Source of the DNA: DATAGF01 sp963819845
GTDB taxonomy: Bacteria > Actinomycetota > Thermoleophilia > Miltoncostaeales > Miltoncostaeaceae
DNA length: 64,000 nucleotides
Reading direction: 5' to 3'
NCBI GenBank assembly: GCA_963819845.1
Contig: CAWFXQ010000012.1
Span: 186,001-250,000, forward strand
The position numbers and the translations under genes were made by a program. Under the pieces are notes generated by a model. It did not search any database and had not been told where the DNA came from. It was given only the letters and a program-made list of their open reading frames with translations. Positions within the stretch are counted from its first letter, which is position 1, and every line of letters begins with the position of its first letter. This document shows, piece after piece, positions 28,514 through 36,946 of this stretch.

Positions 28514-29752
28514 CCCAGCAACCGACCGTCCAGGCGATGATCCGCGACTCGCTCGACCACTGCGTCAAGTGCACGATCTGCGAGACGTTCTGCCCGGTCG
28601 CCGCCGCGACGCCCCTGTTCCCGGGGCCGAAGTACGTCGGCCCGCAGGCCGAGCGCTACCGCAACCCCGGCGGGCCGTCCCCCGACGTCTCGCTGGACTA
28701 CTGCTCGAGCTGCGGCATCTGCACCCAGGTCTGCCCCCAGGGCGTGAAGATCGCCGAGATCAACTCCCAGGCGCGCGCCGTGATGAAGGCAGAGCAGGGC
28801 GTCCCCCTGCGCGACCGCCTGATCGCGCGCCCCACGGTGACCGGCCGCCTGGGCACGCCGACGGCGCCGGTCGCCAACTGGACGATGCGCAACCCGCTCG
28901 TGCGCCGCCTGGTGGAGAGGACGCTCGGGATCCACCGCAAGGCCCCGATGCCGCGCTGGGCGGGGCGCACGCCTGCAGGCCTGGGCGCGCCGCACCGGCC
29001 GCCGCCGGCCCCCCGAACCCGGGGCGCTGCGCAGCGTGGTCTACTTCCACGGCTGCGGCGCCAACTACTACGAGCCCGACACGGGGCAGCGCGCCGTGCA
29101 GGTGCTCGAGCACAACGGGCTCGACGTGATCATCCCGGCCCAGGGCTGCTGCGGCCTGCCGCTGCAGAGCAACGGGCTCTTCGACGACGCCCGCGGGTAC
29201 GTGCGGCGGCTGGCCGCCGCGCTCGCCCCCTACGCGCGCGCGGGCCACGACATCGTGGCGACCTCGACGAGCTGCGGCCTGATGCTCAAGCGCGAGGCCG
29301 AGGAGATCCTGGGCGTCGAGGACGAGAACCTGGAGGCCGTGCGCGAGCGGCTCTACGACATCTGCGAGTACCTCGCCCTCATGCACGAGCGCGGGGAGCT
29401 GCGCACCGACTTCGGGCCGGTGGAGATGGCCGTGCCCTACCACGCCCCGTGCCAGCAGCGCGGCCACGGGATCGGCACGCCCGCCCTCGACCTGATGGCC
29501 CTCGTGCCGGGCCTGAGCGCGACCCAGGTCGACGCGGTGTGCTGCGGCATCGCCGGCACGTATGGGCTCAAGCGCGAGAAGTACGACATCGCGATGGCCG
29601 TGGGCCGCCCGCTGTTCGAGCAGGTGAGCGCGTCGGGCGCGGAGCTCGCGGTGTGCGACTCCGAGACCTGCCGCTGGCAGATCAGCCACGCCACGGGGGT
29701 CGCCTCGGTGCACCCGGTCGAGATCCTGCACCGGGCCTACGGGCTCGGCTGA
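28510..29752 (+). CDS. glpC: anaerobic glycerol-3-phosphate dehydrogenase subunit C, frame interrupted
   Basis: This iron-sulfur subunit of about 414 residues delivers electrons to the membrane quinone pool. Two [4Fe-4S] motifs are present, HCVKCTICETFCPV and YCSSCGICTQVCPQG. Two CCG domains follow, with CCGLPLQSNG and CCGIAGTYGLKREKYDIA. A frame change near 28969 is cured by removing one A, restoring GRRLQAWARRTG. Together with GlpA and GlpB it forms the anaerobic dehydrogenase used when electrons go to menaquinone rather than oxygen. Confidence 0.9.
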
Positions 29753-29773
29753 CCGGGCCGGGGCGGGCGCGCC

Positions 29774-32269
29774 GTGGTCGGGATCGTCGTCGTCTCCCAC
29801 AGCGCCCGGCTCGCGGCGGGCGTGGTCGAGCTCGCCCGCGAGATGGCCGGCGAGGGGGTGCCGATCGCGGCGGCGGGCGGGCTCGACGAGCCGGGCGAGC
29901 CGCTCGGCACCGACGCCGTCCGGGTCCTGGCCGCGCTCCAGGAGGTCGCCGAGGCCGCGGACGGCGGCACCCTGGTGCTGATGGACCTCGGCTCGGCGAT
30001 CCTCAGCGCCGAGACCGCGCTGGACTTCCTCGACGACGAGGCCCGCGCCCGCGTGCGGCTGCTGGAGGCGCCCCTGGTGGAGGGCGCCGTCGCGGCCGCG
30101 GCGGCGGCGCGGGCGGGCGCGTCGCTCGACGAGGCGGCGGCCGAGGCCCGCCGGGGGCTGGCCGGCAAGGAGGCCCACCTGGGCGCCCCCGGGGCGGAGG
30201 CCGGAGCCGCGCCGGCCGGCGAGGACGACGGTGGTGGATGGCTCACCGCCGAGGCGGTGGTGGGCGGCGAGCACGGGCTCCACGCGCGGCCCGCCGCCGC
30301 CGTGGTGCGCGCGGCGGCGGAGCTCGACGCCGAGATCCGGCTCGAGAACGTCACCGCCGGGCGCGGCCCGGCCGGCGCCCGGAGCCTCACGGCCCTCTCG
30401 GCGCTCGGGGCGCTGCGCGGGCACACCGTGAGGATCCTGGCGCGCGGGCCGGGCGCGGAGGAGGCCCTCGCGACCGTCGCGGCCCTCGTCGCCGAGGACG
30501 ACGGCCTCGCGCCGGCCCCGCCGCCGCCCGCGCCGGCCGCCCCTCCCACGGCCGCGCCGGCGGCCGGCGAGGAGGTGCGCGGCGTGTCCGCCTCGCCCGG
30601 GCTCGCGGCCGGCCCGGCCCGCGCGACGGGCGCCGGGGCGGCGGCGCCGCCCCCGGACGTGCCCGCGGGCGCGCCCGAGCAGGAGCGGGCCTCCCTCGAC
30701 GTGGCCCGCGCGGCCGTCGCCGCCGACCTCGGCGCCCTGCGGGAGACCGCGGCGGCCCGCGCCGGCCCCGAGGCGGCCGACATCCTCGACGCCCAGCGCC
30801 TGATGCTGGCCGACGAGGCCCTGGTGGAGGCGGCCGGGGCGAGCATCGCCTCCGGCGCCTCGGCGGACCGGGCCTGGTACGACGCCGTCCGCTCGGCCGC
30901 CGCGGGCTACGAGGCGCTCGACGACGAGTACCTGCGCGCGCGGGCGACCGACCTGCGCGACGTGGGCCGGCGCGTCCTGGAGCGGCTGGCCGGCCGCGGC
31001 CCCGGCGGCGACGACGAGGGCGGCGAGCCCGTGGTCCTGGTGGCCGACGACGTCGGCGCGGCCGACGCCGCGGCCCTCGATCCCGAGCGCGTGGCGGGCA
31101 TGGCCACGGCGGCCGGCGGGCCCACGTCGCACGCGGCGATCATCGCCCGGGCGCTGGGCATCCCGGCGGTGGCCGGCCTGGGCCCCGCGATCCTCGCCGT
31201 GCCCGACGGGACCCCCCTCCTGCTCGACGGGGACGCCGGCGCCGTGGTGGTCGATCCGGACGAGGCCGCCCGCGCCGCCCACACCGAGCGCCGCGACGAG
31301 GGCGAGCGGCGGCTCGCCGCCGCCCGCGCGCGCTCCGGCGAGCCGGCCGTCACGCGCGACGGGCGCCGCGTGGAGGTCGCCGCCAACGCGGGCGCGCCCG
31401 GCGACATCGCGCGCGCCGTCGCCGAGGGCGCCGACGGGGTGGGTCTGTTCCGCACCGAGTTCCTCTTCCTCGGGCGCACCGCGGCGCCGGACGAGGGCGA
31501 GCAGCGCGCGGCCTACGCCGAGGCCGCCGCCGCGCTCGGGGGCCGGCGCCTGGTGCTGCGCACGCTGGACGCCGGCGCCGACAAGCCCCTGCCCTATCTC
31601 GGCCAGCCCCCGGAGGAGAACCCGTTCCTCGGCGTCCGCGGCCTTCGCCTGTCGCTGGGGCGGCCCGAGCTGCTGATGGTCCAGTTGCGCGCGGCGCTGC
31701 AGGCCGCGGCCCAGGCCCCGCTGTCGATCATGTTCCCCATGGTCAGCGAGGCCGGCGAGCTGCGGGCGGCCCTGGCCCTGCTGGCGGAGGCGCGGGCCTC
31801 CCTCTCGGCCGACGGGCTCGGGGCCGGCGAGGTCGAGGTCGGCGCGATGGTCGAGGTCCCCGCCGCCGCCCTCGCGGCGTCCGCCCTGGCCGCACAGGTG
31901 CAGTTCCTGTCGATCGGCACCAACGACCTGGTCCAGTACACGATGGCCGCCGAGCGCGGCAACGCCGGGGTCGCCCGCTTCTCCGACCCCGTCCACCCGG
32001 CCGTGCTGCGGCTCGTCGCCGCCGTGACCGAGGCGGCCTCGCGCCACGCCTGCCGGGTCGCCGTCTGCGGGGAGGCCGCCTCCGACCCGGCGGCGATCCC
32101 CCTGCTGGTGGGCCTGGGCGTCGACGAGCTCAGCGTGGCCCCGGGCCGGATCCCGCTCGTGAAGGAGGCGGTGCGGGCGATCGACCGGGACGAGGCCCGC
32201 GCCCTCGCGGCCCGCGCGCTGGAGCTGGAGGACGCCGCGGCCGTGAGGGCCCTGGTCGCCGGAGGCTAG
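29774..32269 (+). CDS. dhaM: DhaM-HPr-Enzyme I fusion, phosphoryl donor of dihydroxyacetone kinase
   Basis: The 831-residue protein is intact. Residues 1-125 form the EIIA(Man)-like DhaM domain with phospho-His in VVVSHSARL (H9). Residues about 160-245 form HPr, with GLHARPAA (H170). After a Pro/Ala linker (247-265), residues 266-831 form Enzyme I, with GGPTSHAAIIAR carrying the swivelling His, GLFRTEFLFLGR, and a complete PEP-binding barrel with SIGTNDLVQYTMAAER and VAVCGEAASD. It can thus carry phosphate from PEP all the way to DhaL without other PTS proteins. The E. coli form carries only the N-terminal part of Enzyme I. Confidence 0.93.
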   Translation: MVGIVVVSHSARLAAGVVELAREMAGEGVPIAAAGGLDEPGEPLGTDAVRVLAALQEVAEAADGGTLVLMDLGSAILSAETALDFLDDEARARVRLLEAPLVEGAVAAAAAARAGASLDEAAAEARRGLAGKEAHLGAPGAEAGAAPAGEDDGGGWLTAEAVVGGEHGLHARPAAAVVRAAAELDAEIRLENVTAGRGPAGARSLTALSALGALRGHTVRILARGPGAEEALATVAALVAEDDGLAPAPPPPAPAAPPTAAPAAGEEVRGVSASPGLAAGPARATGAGAAAPPPDVPAGAPEQERASLDVARAAVAADLGALRETAAARAGPEAADILDAQRLMLADEALVEAAGASIASGASADRAWYDAVRSAAAGYEALDDEYLRARATDLRDVGRRVLERLAGRGPGGDDEGGEPVVLVADDVGAADAAALDPERVAGMATAAGGPTSHAAIIARALGIPAVAGLGPAILAVPDGTPLLLDGDAGAVVVDPDEAARAAHTERRDEGERRLAAARARSGEPAVTRDGRRVEVAANAGAPGDIARAVAEGADGVGLFRTEFLFLGRTAAPDEGEQRAAYAEAAAALGGRRLVLRTLDAGADKPLPYLGQPPEENPFLGVRGLRLSLGRPELLMVQLRAALQAAAQAPLSIMFPMVSEAGELRAALALLAEARASLSADGLGAGEVEVGAMVEVPAAALAASALAAQVQFLSIGTNDLVQYTMAAERGNAGVARFSDPVHPAVLRLVAAVTEAASRHACRVAVCGEAASDPAAIPLLVGLGVDELSVAPGRIPLVKEAVRAIDRDEARALAARALELEDAAAVRALVAGG

Positions 32270-32332
32270 GCGAGCACGGAGATCGCCGCTCGTGGCGTGC
32301 CCCTGGGCGCCCAGGGGATACGGTTCCGTGAC

Positions 32333-33343
32333 GTGAGCGCGCCGGTCCTCGTCACGGGTGGCAACGGCTTCGTGGGGCGGGCGGTGCTCGACCGGCTCGT
32401 CGCGTCGGGCCGGCCTGTGCGCGCGCTCGCGCGCTCGGACGCGTCGGCCGCCGCGCTCGCCGCGGCCGGGGCGGAGCCGGTGCGCGGGGACATCCTCGAC
32501 CCCCCCTCCCTCGCGCCCGCGATGGACGGCGCCGAGGTCGTCTATCACGTCGCCGGCGTCAACGGCTTCTGCTTCCCCGACCCCACGGTGCTCTACCGCG
32601 GCAACATCGAGGGCACCCGGAACGTGGTGCGCGCGGCCGGCGCGGCCGGCGCGCGGCGCCTGGTCTACACCTCCTCGGCGGCGACGATCGGCGAGGAGCC
32701 GGGCACGGTGGGTCACGAGCGCTCCCCCCACCGCGGCCGTTTCCTCTCGCACTACGAGCGCTCCAAGCACGACGCCGAGCGCTGCGCGCTGTCGGAGGCG
32801 CACCGCCTAGGCGTGGATCTGGTGTCGGTGAACCCGGCCTCGGTGCAGGGACCGGGCCGCACGCGCGGGACGGCGAAGATCCTCATCGACGCGCTCAACG
32901 GGCGCCTGCGGCTGGTCGTCGACTCGCGGCTGTCGGTGGTCGACGTCGCCGACTGCGCCGAGGGCCACCTGCTGGCCGAGGCGCGCGGCGGGGCGGGCGA
33001 GCGCTACCTGCTGTCGGGCGCGACCCTCACCGTCCGCGAGGCCGTGGCGCTGCTCGGCCGCATCGGCGGCGGCGAGGAGCGGCCCCGCCGCCTGCCGGGG
33101 CCGGTGGCCATGACCATGGCGGCCGCCGTCGAGGGCGCGGCGCGGGTCCGCGGGCGCCGTCCCCCCGTGTGCCGCGAGATGGTGCGCACGATCCTCCACG
33201 GCCACCGCTACGACGGCGGGCGCGCCGCGCGGGAGCTGGGGCTGGCCTACACGCCCATCGAGCAGTCGCTGCGGCGCGCGGCCGAGTGGTACGTCGCGCA
33301 GGGGCTGGTCACGCGGCCGCTCCCCGGCCTGTCCGCCCCGTGA
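32333..33343 (+). CDS. NAD-dependent epimerase/dihydroflavonol-reductase-type protein
   Basis: The 336-residue extended SDR has the Rossmann motif VLVTGGNGFVGRAV near the start, GDILDPPSLAPAMDGAEVVYHVAG, and the active-site region YTSSAATIG with Tyr/Lys in HYERSKHDAE. The arrangement resembles hopanoid-associated sugar epimerases and dihydroflavonol-4-reductase-like enzymes. Substrate unknown. GTG 32333 begins the domain exactly; TACGGT lies 8 bases upstream. The 3' end overlaps the convergent Mur-Pth gene by 35 bases. Confidence 0.8.
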   Translation: MSAPVLVTGGNGFVGRAVLDRLVASGRPVRALARSDASAAALAAAGAEPVRGDILDPPSLAPAMDGAEVVYHVAGVNGFCFPDPTVLYRGNIEGTRNVVRAAGAAGARRLVYTSSAATIGEEPGTVGHERSPHRGRFLSHYERSKHDAERCALSEAHRLGVDLVSVNPASVQGPGRTRGTAKILIDALNGRLRLVVDSRLSVVDVADCAEGHLLAEARGGAGERYLLSGATLTVREAVALLGRIGGGEERPRRLPGPVAMTMAAAVEGAARVRGRRPPVCREMVRTILHGHRYDGGRAARELGLAYTPIEQSLRRAAEWYVAQGLVTRPLPGLSAP

Positions 33344-35120
33344 CCCGCTCGGGCCGCCCGAGCTGCTCCAGCACGCGGTCCGCCGCCTCGGCGACGGCGC
33401 CGTCCACGACGGCGAGCGCCTCCCATGGGAAGGGCAGCAGGACGAAGTCGTTCGCGTCCTGACCGGGCGCGGGCCGCCCGACGCCGACGCGGACGCGCCG
33501 GATCTCGTCGGTGCGGAACGCCTGGAGCACCGAGCGCGCGCCGCGGTGGCCGCCGTCGCCCGACCGCGTCCGCACGCGCACGGAGCCGATCGGCAGGTCG
33601 AGGTCGTCGTGCACCAGGATGAGGTCGGCCGCGCCGAAGCCCATGCGCCGCGCGACCCCCAGCAGCGCCGGCCCGGAGGCGTTCATGCGCGCGGCCGGCG
33701 CGACGAGGCAGACGGTCGCGCCGTCACCGCCGGCGACGCGGGCCACCCTGGCGTCCCGCTCGCGCGTCCAGCCGGCGCCCAGGGCGCCGGCGACCAGGTC
33801 GAGCACCCGGTGGCCCACGTTGTGCGGCGTGTCGCGGTAGCGCGCGCCGGGGTTGCCGAGGCCTGCCACGACCCGCAGGCGGCCGCCGGAGTCGGGGGCG
33901 CCGACGCCCCGCGCGGCGGGCGTGCTGCCGGGGCGCAGGAGCTCCGCCACCATCACGTCGAACCGGTCGATCTCGGAGCCCTTGAGCAGCACCAGGTCGC
34001 CCGGGCGCAGCGCCTGCCGCAGGAACCCGGTCGCGGCCTCGACGGAGTAGAAGGCCTGGACCGCCTCGTCGCCGTCGTGCCGTCGCGCCTTGAGGCCCTT
34101 GGCCGAGTTGTTGCCCACGAACACCACCAGGCCGGCGGCCTCGAGGGCCGCGCGCGCGACGCGGGCGTAGGTCCGCTCCGAGTTGCCCGGGTAGTCGGAG
34201 ATCGTCCCCAGCACGACGACCTTCCGCTCCGCGCGGGCGTCGCGCACGACGTCCAGCGCCGCCGGGATCGACCAGAGCGGCGCCTTGATGTCGTCGCGGA
34301 GGATCGTGTACCCGTCCGGGTGCTCGACCGGGCTGAGCCGCTGCGCGAAGGGCGGGACCGTCGCCGCGGCCGTCGCGGCCTCGGCGAGCGGGACGCCCGC
34401 CGCGACGCCGACGGCCAGGGCCGCGAGGACGTTGGAGAGCAGGTGGGCGCCGCAGAGCTGCGTGCGGACCTCGGCCTCCTCGTCACCGTGGCGGGCGGTG
34501 AACGACAGCCGCTCCGGCCAGCGGGCGCTCACCTCGGTCGCCCGCAGCGCCGCGTCCCCGGCGAGGCCGTAGGTGATGACACGGGCGCGTGTGCGGGCCG
34601 CCATGGCGCGCACCAGCGGGTCGTCGGCGTTCAGCACCGCCGTCCCCTCGGGCGGGAGCTCCTCGACCAGCCGGCCCTTCATCTCGGCGATCGCCTCGGC
34701 GGAGCGGAACTGCGACAGGTGGTCGGTGCCGATCACCGTGACGACGCCGATCTGTGGCCGCGTCATGCGCAGGATGGCGTCGAACCGCTCACCGCCGGAG
34801 CCGCCGCCGATGGGCGTCTCGACGACGCAGAAGCCGTCCCAGGGGCGGGTCCGGACCACGGTCCGCTCGAGGTAGGGGGACCCGGTGAGGTTCCCGGGGG
34901 TGCGGCGGCCGCTCATGCGGGTCGCCAGCACCGCCGCGATGAGCTCCTTGGTGGTGGTCTTGCCGCAGCTGCCGGTCACGCCGATGAAGGTGACGCGGCG
35001 GAGCGCCTGCCGGCGGTAGAGGGGCGCCACGCCGACGCGGGTCCAGACCTTCGCCTCGAGGGTGGGCCACCTCCAGCCGAGGGTCTCCCGGAGGCGCGCG
35101 AGGAGGGCCGGCTCGGTCAC
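33309..35120 (-). CDS. MurF-like ligase fused to peptidyl-tRNA hydrolase (copy A)
   Basis: The 603-residue protein is intact. Residues 1-400 are a Mur ligase: P-loop GVTGSCGKTTTKE (48-60), GTDHLSQFRSAEAIAEMKGRL, AVLNADDPLVRAMA, C-domain YPGNSERTYARVA and LLKGSEIDRFD. Only about 45 residues precede the P-loop, so the UDP-sugar-binding N-domain of MurF is absent, as in CapB/MurT-type relatives. Residues 415-603 are a full Pth domain: GLGNPGARYRDTPHNVG (N423, H433), MNASG (N480), HDDLDLPIG (D505) and GGHRG. Asn-114 of E. coli Pth is Arg here (526). Start GTG with 4-base overlap to copy B. Confidence 0.85.
   Translation of the reverse strand: MTEPALLARLRETLGWRWPTLEAKVWTRVGVAPLYRRQALRRVTFIGVTGSCGKTTTKELIAAVLATRMSGRRTPGNLTGSPYLERTVVRTRPWDGFCVVETPIGGGSGGERFDAILRMTRPQIGVVTVIGTDHLSQFRSAEAIAEMKGRLVEELPPEGTAVLNADDPLVRAMAARTRARVITYGLAGDAALRATEVSARWPERLSFTARHGDEEAEVRTQLCGAHLLSNVLAALAVGVAAGVPLAEAATAAATVPPFAQRLSPVEHPDGYTILRDDIKAPLWSIPAALDVVRDARAERKVVVLGTISDYPGNSERTYARVARAALEAAGLVVFVGNNSAKGLKARRHDGDEAVQAFYSVEAATGFLRQALRPGDLVLLKGSEIDRFDVMVAELLRPGSTPAARGVGAPDSGGRLRVVAGLGNPGARYRDTPHNVGHRVLDLVAGALGAGWTRERDARVARVAGGDGATVCLVAPAARMNASGPALLGVARRMGFGAADLILVHDDLDLPIGSVRVRTRSGDGGHRGARSVLQAFRTDEIRRVRVGVGRPAPGQDANDFVLLPFPWEALAVVDGAVAEAADRVLEQLGRPERVTGRTGRGAAA
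34496..34680. repeat. 185-bp block nearly identical to 36289-36473 (in copy A)
   Basis: This stretch differs from 36289-36473 at one base (GATGACACGGG against GATGACGCGGG), while flanking DNA of the two Mur-Pth genes differs at many positions. It encodes the Mur-ligase central-domain segment from the PPEGTAVLNADDPLVRAMA region to RWPERLSFT. Such a sharp-edged block within otherwise diverged paralogs is the mark of gene conversion. Confidence 0.9.
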
Positions 35121-36946
35121 GCGGCCCCGTCCCCGTCCGAGCGGGCCGCGGCCGGCTCGGCATGCCCCAGCAGCCGGAGCACGTGGCCGGCGGCCTCCGC
35201 AACGGCCGCGTTGACGGCGGGCATGAGCTGGGGCGAGAACGGGGTCAGGACGAACTCCCGCACCGCCTGCCCGGGCGCCGGGCGGCCCACCCCGACCCGC
35301 ACCCGGCGGATCTCGTCGGTGCGGAACGCCTGGAAGACCGAGCGCACGCCGCGGTGGCCGCCGTCACTCGACCGCGTCCTCACCCGCACCCCTCCGACCG
35401 GCAGATCGAGGTCGTCGTGCACCAGGATGAGGTCGGAGGCGCCGAACCCCATGCGCCGGGCGATCGCCTCGAGCGCCGGGCCGACGACGCTCATGGTCGC
35501 GGCCGGCTTGACCAGGCGGACCCCCGGGCCGGGACCGCCGGCGCGCGCCACCATCGCGTCCCGCTCGTCGGCCCACCGCGCGCCGAGGCGCCCGGCCACC
35601 GCGTTGACGACGCGGTGGCCGACGTTGTGGGGGGTGTCCTCCCGTCCGGCGCCCGGGTTGCCGAGCCCGGCCACGACCGGGACGCCGCCGCCGGGCGGGG
35701 GGCTCCAGCCCCGCCGCCGGCCCGGGCGCATGAGCGCGTTGACGATGACGCCGAGCCGGTCGCGGATGGAGCCCTTGAGGAGCACCAGGTCGCCCGCCCG
35801 GAGCTCGCCGCGCAGGAACTCGGCGGCGACCTCCACGGAGTAGAAGGCCTGGAGGGCCTCGTCGTCCTCCCCGCGCCGCGCCCTCAGCGCCCGGGCCGAG
35901 TTGCTCCCGGTGAAGACCACCAGGTCGGCGACCTCGAGGGCCTGCCGCGCCACGCTGCCGTAGGCCCGGTCGGGGTTGCCGGCGTAGTCGGAGACGCTGC
36001 CGACGACGACGATCTTGCGCGGGGCGCGCGCCTCCTCGAGGAACGCGAGCGCGGCGGGGATCGACCAGAGCGACGCCTTGAACTCGTCGCGCACGAGGGC
36101 GTAGCCGTCGGGGTGGTAGACCGGGCTGAGGCGCCCGGGAAAGGGCGGGACCCGCGCGACGGCCGCGGCGGCCTCGTCGAGGGGGACGCCGATCGCGACG
36201 CCCGTGGCCAGGGCGGCGAGCACGTTGGTCGCCAGGTGGGCTCCGCAGAGCCGCGTGCGCACTCCCAGCTCATGGCCCTCGTGGTGGACGGTGAACGACA
36301 GCCGCTCCGGCCAGCGGGCGCTCACCTCGGTCGCCCGCAGCGCCGCGTCCCCGGCGAGGCCGTAGGTGATGACGCGGGCGCGTGTGCGGGCCGCCATGGC
36401 GCGCACCAGCGGGTCGTCGGCGTTCAGCACCGCCGTCCCCTCGGGCGGGAGCTCCTCGACCAGCCGGCCCTTCTGGGCGGCGACGCCCTCGGCCGAGCCG
36501 AAGATGCTCAGGTGGTCGGTGCCCACGGCGGTCACGACGCCGATCCGCGGGCGGATGAGGGCGAGGGTGTCGTCGAACACCAGCGCGCCGCCGCTGGAGA
36601 CGGCCATCTCGACCAGGCAGTAGTCGTCCCAGGGGCGGGTGCGGAGGATGGCGCGCTCGAGGTACGGGGAGACCTTGCGGTTGGCCATCGTCCGGCGGCC
36701 CCGCAGCCGGGTGTCCAGCACCGCGGCGATCAGCTCCTTCGTGGTCGTCTTGCCGCAGCTCCCCGTCACCCCGATGACCGCGACCCGGCGCGGCAGGAGG
36801 CCCCGGTAGGCGGGCGCCAGGCGGGTGCGTCGCCAGGCCTCGGACTCGATCACCTCCCAGCGCCAGCGCGCCGACTCGGCGATGCGCCCCTCCCGGTACG
36901 CCCGCAGGACCCGGGCGGGGATCTCTCTGTGGTGGAGACGCCTCAT
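35117..36946 (-). CDS. MurF-like ligase fused to peptidyl-tRNA hydrolase (copy B)
   Basis: The 609-residue protein has the same plan as copy A. The ligase P-loop is GVTGSCGKTTTKE (59-71), with GTDHLSIFGSAEGVAAQKGRL, YAGNPDRAYGSVARQAL and LLKGSIRDRLGVIVNALMRPG, then Pth from about 422. In Pth, GLGNPGAGREDTPHNVG keeps Asn and His, but the MNxSG motif reads MSVVG (Ser 486 in place of the substrate-positioning Asn-68), and GGHNG again reads GGHRG. Peptidyl-tRNA hydrolysis may therefore be impaired or altered. ATG 36946 overlaps the membrane-protein stop by 4 bases. Confidence 0.85.
   Translation of the reverse strand: MRRLHHREIPARVLRAYREGRIAESARWRWEVIESEAWRRTRLAPAYRGLLPRRVAVIGVTGSCGKTTTKELIAAVLDTRLRGRRTMANRKVSPYLERAILRTRPWDDYCLVEMAVSSGGALVFDDTLALIRPRIGVVTAVGTDHLSIFGSAEGVAAQKGRLVEELPPEGTAVLNADDPLVRAMAARTRARVITYGLAGDAALRATEVSARWPERLSFTVHHEGHELGVRTRLCGAHLATNVLAALATGVAIGVPLDEAAAAVARVPPFPGRLSPVYHPDGYALVRDEFKASLWSIPAALAFLEEARAPRKIVVVGSVSDYAGNPDRAYGSVARQALEVADLVVFTGSNSARALRARRGEDDEALQAFYSVEVAAEFLRGELRAGDLVLLKGSIRDRLGVIVNALMRPGRRRGWSPPPGGGVPVVAGLGNPGAGREDTPHNVGHRVVNAVAGRLGARWADERDAMVARAGGPGPGVRLVKPAATMSVVGPALEAIARRMGFGASDLILVHDDLDLPVGGVRVRTRSSDGGHRGVRSVFQAFRTDEIRRVRVGVGRPAPGQAVREFVLTPFSPQLMPAVNAAVAEAAGHVLRLLGHAEPAAARSDGDGAA
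36289..36473. repeat. 185-bp block nearly identical to 34496-34680 (in copy B)
   Basis: This is the partner of the block in copy A, with a single base difference over 185 positions and abrupt loss of identity on both sides. Both blocks are in the same orientation, 1,793 bases apart, so unequal crossing-over between them could delete or duplicate a hybrid Mur-Pth gene. Confidence 0.9.

Noticed and set aside
28760..32803. A 1,347-codon open frame on the minus strand opposite glpC-dhaM
   Set aside because: Its product is Arg/Gly/Ala/His low-complexity sequence with no family motif, and the opposite strand carries a fully recognisable GlpC, phosphorelay protein and epimerase. Long antisense frames are expected at this GC content.
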